The translations under genes and the position numbers were made by a program. A stretch of DNA of 64,000 nt from Ceratodon purpureus (taxonomy: Eukaryota; Streptophyta; Bryopsida; Pseudoditrichales; Ditrichaceae): positions 9,788,825 to 9,852,824 of the forward strand of contig CM026432.1 in NCBI GenBank assembly GCA_014871385.1, read 5' to 3'. Shown in pieces: positions 62,268-64,000 of this stretch (its first letter is position 1; every line of letters starts with the position of its first letter). Below the pieces are notes generated by a model, which saw nothing but the letters and a program-made list of their open reading frames with translations, ran no database searches and was not told the DNA's origin.

Positions 62268-64000
62268 CTACTCACTATCAGAACCACTTGCAACTTCAGG
62301 AGCATTTGGCGCAGCTCTAATGCTGTAAGCTATTTTGGCTAAAGCTAATATAATATGACGTTTTGGAATTTTAACAGCTCCTGTAGGCGAAGTCTTTGGT
62401 TTCCATGCTGTTAAAATGCTATCTGTGCTTGTAAATTGCTCGTCGTACGTGAGGTCTGGTTCCCACTTGAAGTTGCTTGTTGTATCCCAATTATGATATG
62501 GCATCGACCTTGTACAAGTTTGGATGCAAGGTCTATACCATTTCACCTTGATTTGTTTATAATTCACATGACCAAATGATAAAATTGGGTTGGATGTGGC
62601 TTCTGCAAGCCATATTGGAGCTTCACTATCTACTGCGGGTCGTAAGAGTAAGAAATGTCCTTCATGACAATCACGTCCTACACGAAAAAGAGTTGGACGA
62701 AGGCTCCTTGGTCCAATATAGTGGTCATCCTCTCCAAATTCATCTTGTACTTGTCCATTAGAATTGTATAAAGTTTGAACATCAAATGTTTGACGAGTTC
62801 GGGGCCAGAAGCCCATACATAAGACATCAACTGCTTCCATCTCATCATCAAGAAGAGCATCTTTCACACCTGTCCAATACTGCACAAGGTGTGCATGTTG
62901 ACGAGTATATTCTCCAGAAACATCCGCAATTCCAACGTTTATCCAATGTTGGATGAAACCATTAATTCCTCTCACAATTTCAGTATGTCCTTTCATTGCA
63001 CGAGGGAGGACAGCTCTAGGATTTCCATGAGGGAGTTTTGGCTTTCCATCGTCGTTTTCTTTCCACAATTTTATACCTTCCTCTGGTCTCGATTTTTCAT
63101 CTGTGCATCGCAACTTATATTGCATTAGAGGCCATCCATTAGCACCTCTATAAAATCGAAATTGTCGACCCCGTGAATGTCCAATAAGCTCATCTTCACT
63201 GATGTATTCTTCAATAAAGGATTTAAAATCTGGAACTTCTTCAATTAGAGCAGGAATAACGGGTTCATCTTCAAGATCCATATAGGATTTCATCAACAAA
63301 GGAATGGTTGGATAGTCATTTTCGCGTAATTTCATGCTCCATCGTCCGAAAGACGCATCTATGTCATCATGAGTATGTCCTACTAAGAGGAAAGAAACCT
63401 GGATTTCCTCAAATATGCCTTTTGCAACAAGGAGGGACCAGAAGCACATGACATGACGGCTTTTATTGTCCTTCCAACAGTTATCAAGTTGTATATGCAA
63501 AATAGGCGGTAGTTTAACAAAGTCCTCTAAATTTGGTAATGAAGGCTTCAATGGTACGGAGCTAATGCATTGCTCTGAGCCTACAAGGACTGCTTGATAC
63601 AATTCAGTTGAGCCAGCACCTAAAAAAAGAGAGCTAGGATTTGAAGACTTTGGAGGATTTTCTAAATCGCGAAGAAGTTTGGCGATGGATCCAATTGTTT
63701 GGTTACTGTCTACAGGATAGAGGTCAAGAGTGTAGTGCGCATATTTTTTATCGCCGTGTCCATGAGCAAGCATTCTCGTTACGGAAACCGGAAGCTTCAT
63801 TAAACCATCAATTGCTTTGCTTTTTGCAGCAAAGCAAGGAGAAGATGTCTTTGAATGATCCATCTTGTCGTGCATAATGCACAATACTTGTAACGGGCGA
63901 TAACATGCTAATGCTCTGCTCAAGTAGTAAAATGCGCGGCATGCTTCTTGCTCACGGAGATGAATTTCAAAGAGTTCCATTGTGTGAATAAAACCACGAG
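62268..64000 (-). CDS. DUF7869-type protein, probably transposon-derived (5' end beyond the window)
   Basis: An uninterrupted minus-strand frame of 570 codons from MELFEIHLRE (63980) to the stop at 62268. It stays open upstream to the window edge (RGFIHT before that Met), so the true start is probably outside. Landmarks counted from that Met: IMHDKMDHSKTSSPCF (35-50), GHGDKKYAHYTLD, LDNCWKDNKSRH (165-176), VSFLLVGHTHDDID (195-208), FGRWSMKLRE. Downstream are FRFYRGANGWPLMQYK, FRVGRDCHEGHFLLLRP and a Trp-rich tail (WDTTSNFKWEPD, TAWKP). The LDN..DNK and VGHTHxDID blocks are those of DUF7869 proteins, which are multicopy in bryophytes and other eukaryotes and are considered products of mobile elements. 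No stop or frameshift, so it is recently active or under selection. The function is not established. Confidence 0.7.
   Translation of the reverse strand, partial: RGFIHTMELFEIHLREQEACRAFYYLSRALACYRPLQVLCIMHDKMDHSKTSSPCFAAKSKAIDGLMKLPVSVTRMLAHGHGDKKYAHYTLDLYPVDSNQTIGSIAKLLRDLENPPKSSNPSSLFLGAGSTELYQAVLVGSEQCISSVPLKPSLPNLEDFVKLPPILHIQLDNCWKDNKSRHVMCFWSLLVAKGIFEEIQVSFLLVGHTHDDIDASFGRWSMKLRENDYPTIPLLMKSYMDLEDEPVIPALIEEVPDFKSFIEEYISEDELIGHSRGRQFRFYRGANGWPLMQYKLRCTDEKSRPEEGIKLWKENDDGKPKLPHGNPRAVLPRAMKGHTEIVRGINGFIQHWINVGIADVSGEYTRQHAHLVQYWTGVKDALLDDEMEAVDVLCMGFWPRTRQTFDVQTLYNSNGQVQDEFGEDDHYIGPRSLRPTLFRVGRDCHEGHFLLLRPAVDSEAPIWLAEATSNPILSFGHVNYKQIKVKWYRPCIQTCTRSMPYHNWDTTSNFKWEPDLTYDEQFTSTDSILTAWKPKTSPTGAVKIPKRHIILALAKIAYSIRAAPNAPEVASGSDSE

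Overview
This window is nuclear DNA of a land plant. Genes carry GT-AG introns, spacers are long and AT-rich, and plant-specific families are present: TIR-NB-ARC-LRR resistance genes, an SRC2-type C2 protein, a BOU-type mitochondrial carrier and a MO25 scaffold. The TIR signature (LNHRGPDVK), the expanded type of soluble kinase and a DUF7869-type transposon protein suggest a bryophyte, most likely a moss, rather than a flowering plant. This placement is an inference from family resemblance. No database search was run.

Layout. (1) Positions 1-21.7 kb are dominated by a direct duplication of about 6 kb that carries a TIR-NB-LRR (TNL) gene and about 3.4 kb of its upstream DNA, both copies on the minus strand. 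Copy A (1-5956) is cut by the left edge of the window. Copy B (15722-21689, with its gene continuing to 13929) is complete in four exons and 1031 residues. Between them lie repeats, a tRNA-derived SINE-like sequence and an orphan last exon of a BOU-like carrier (9802-10091). (2) From 22.4 to 24.7 kb a COA6-like cytochrome c oxidase assembly gene (minus) is divergent from a possible 57-residue membrane protein (plus). (3) From 27.7 to 40.4 kb there is an apparently single-exon MO25/CAB39 gene (plus), a secreted LRR protein gene (minus), a G/C strand-skewed stretch, a cluster of nested MITEs, and a cytosolic protein kinase with unusual catalytic motifs (plus). (4) From 42.24 to 48.27 kb sits a CACTA (En/Spm-type) DNA transposon with both ends and a matching 3-bp target duplication, containing decayed TNP2-type transposase sequence. 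(5) From 48.3 to 52.7 kb the DNA is very AT-rich and gene-free; it contains a 119-bp CACTA-type foldback MITE. (6) From 53.1 to 58.2 kb are ribosomal protein uL6/RPL9 (plus, three exons) and an SRC2-like C2 protein (minus, two exons). (7) The right edge (62.27-64.0 kb) carries a long DUF7869-type reading frame (minus) that appears to run out of the window.

The genes do not form a shared pathway. The picture is of conserved housekeeping genes (COA6, MO25, RPL9, SRC2) separated by mobile-element debris, next to a recently duplicated immune-receptor locus. All exon structures were worked out by hand from reading frames and splice signals, without transcript data.
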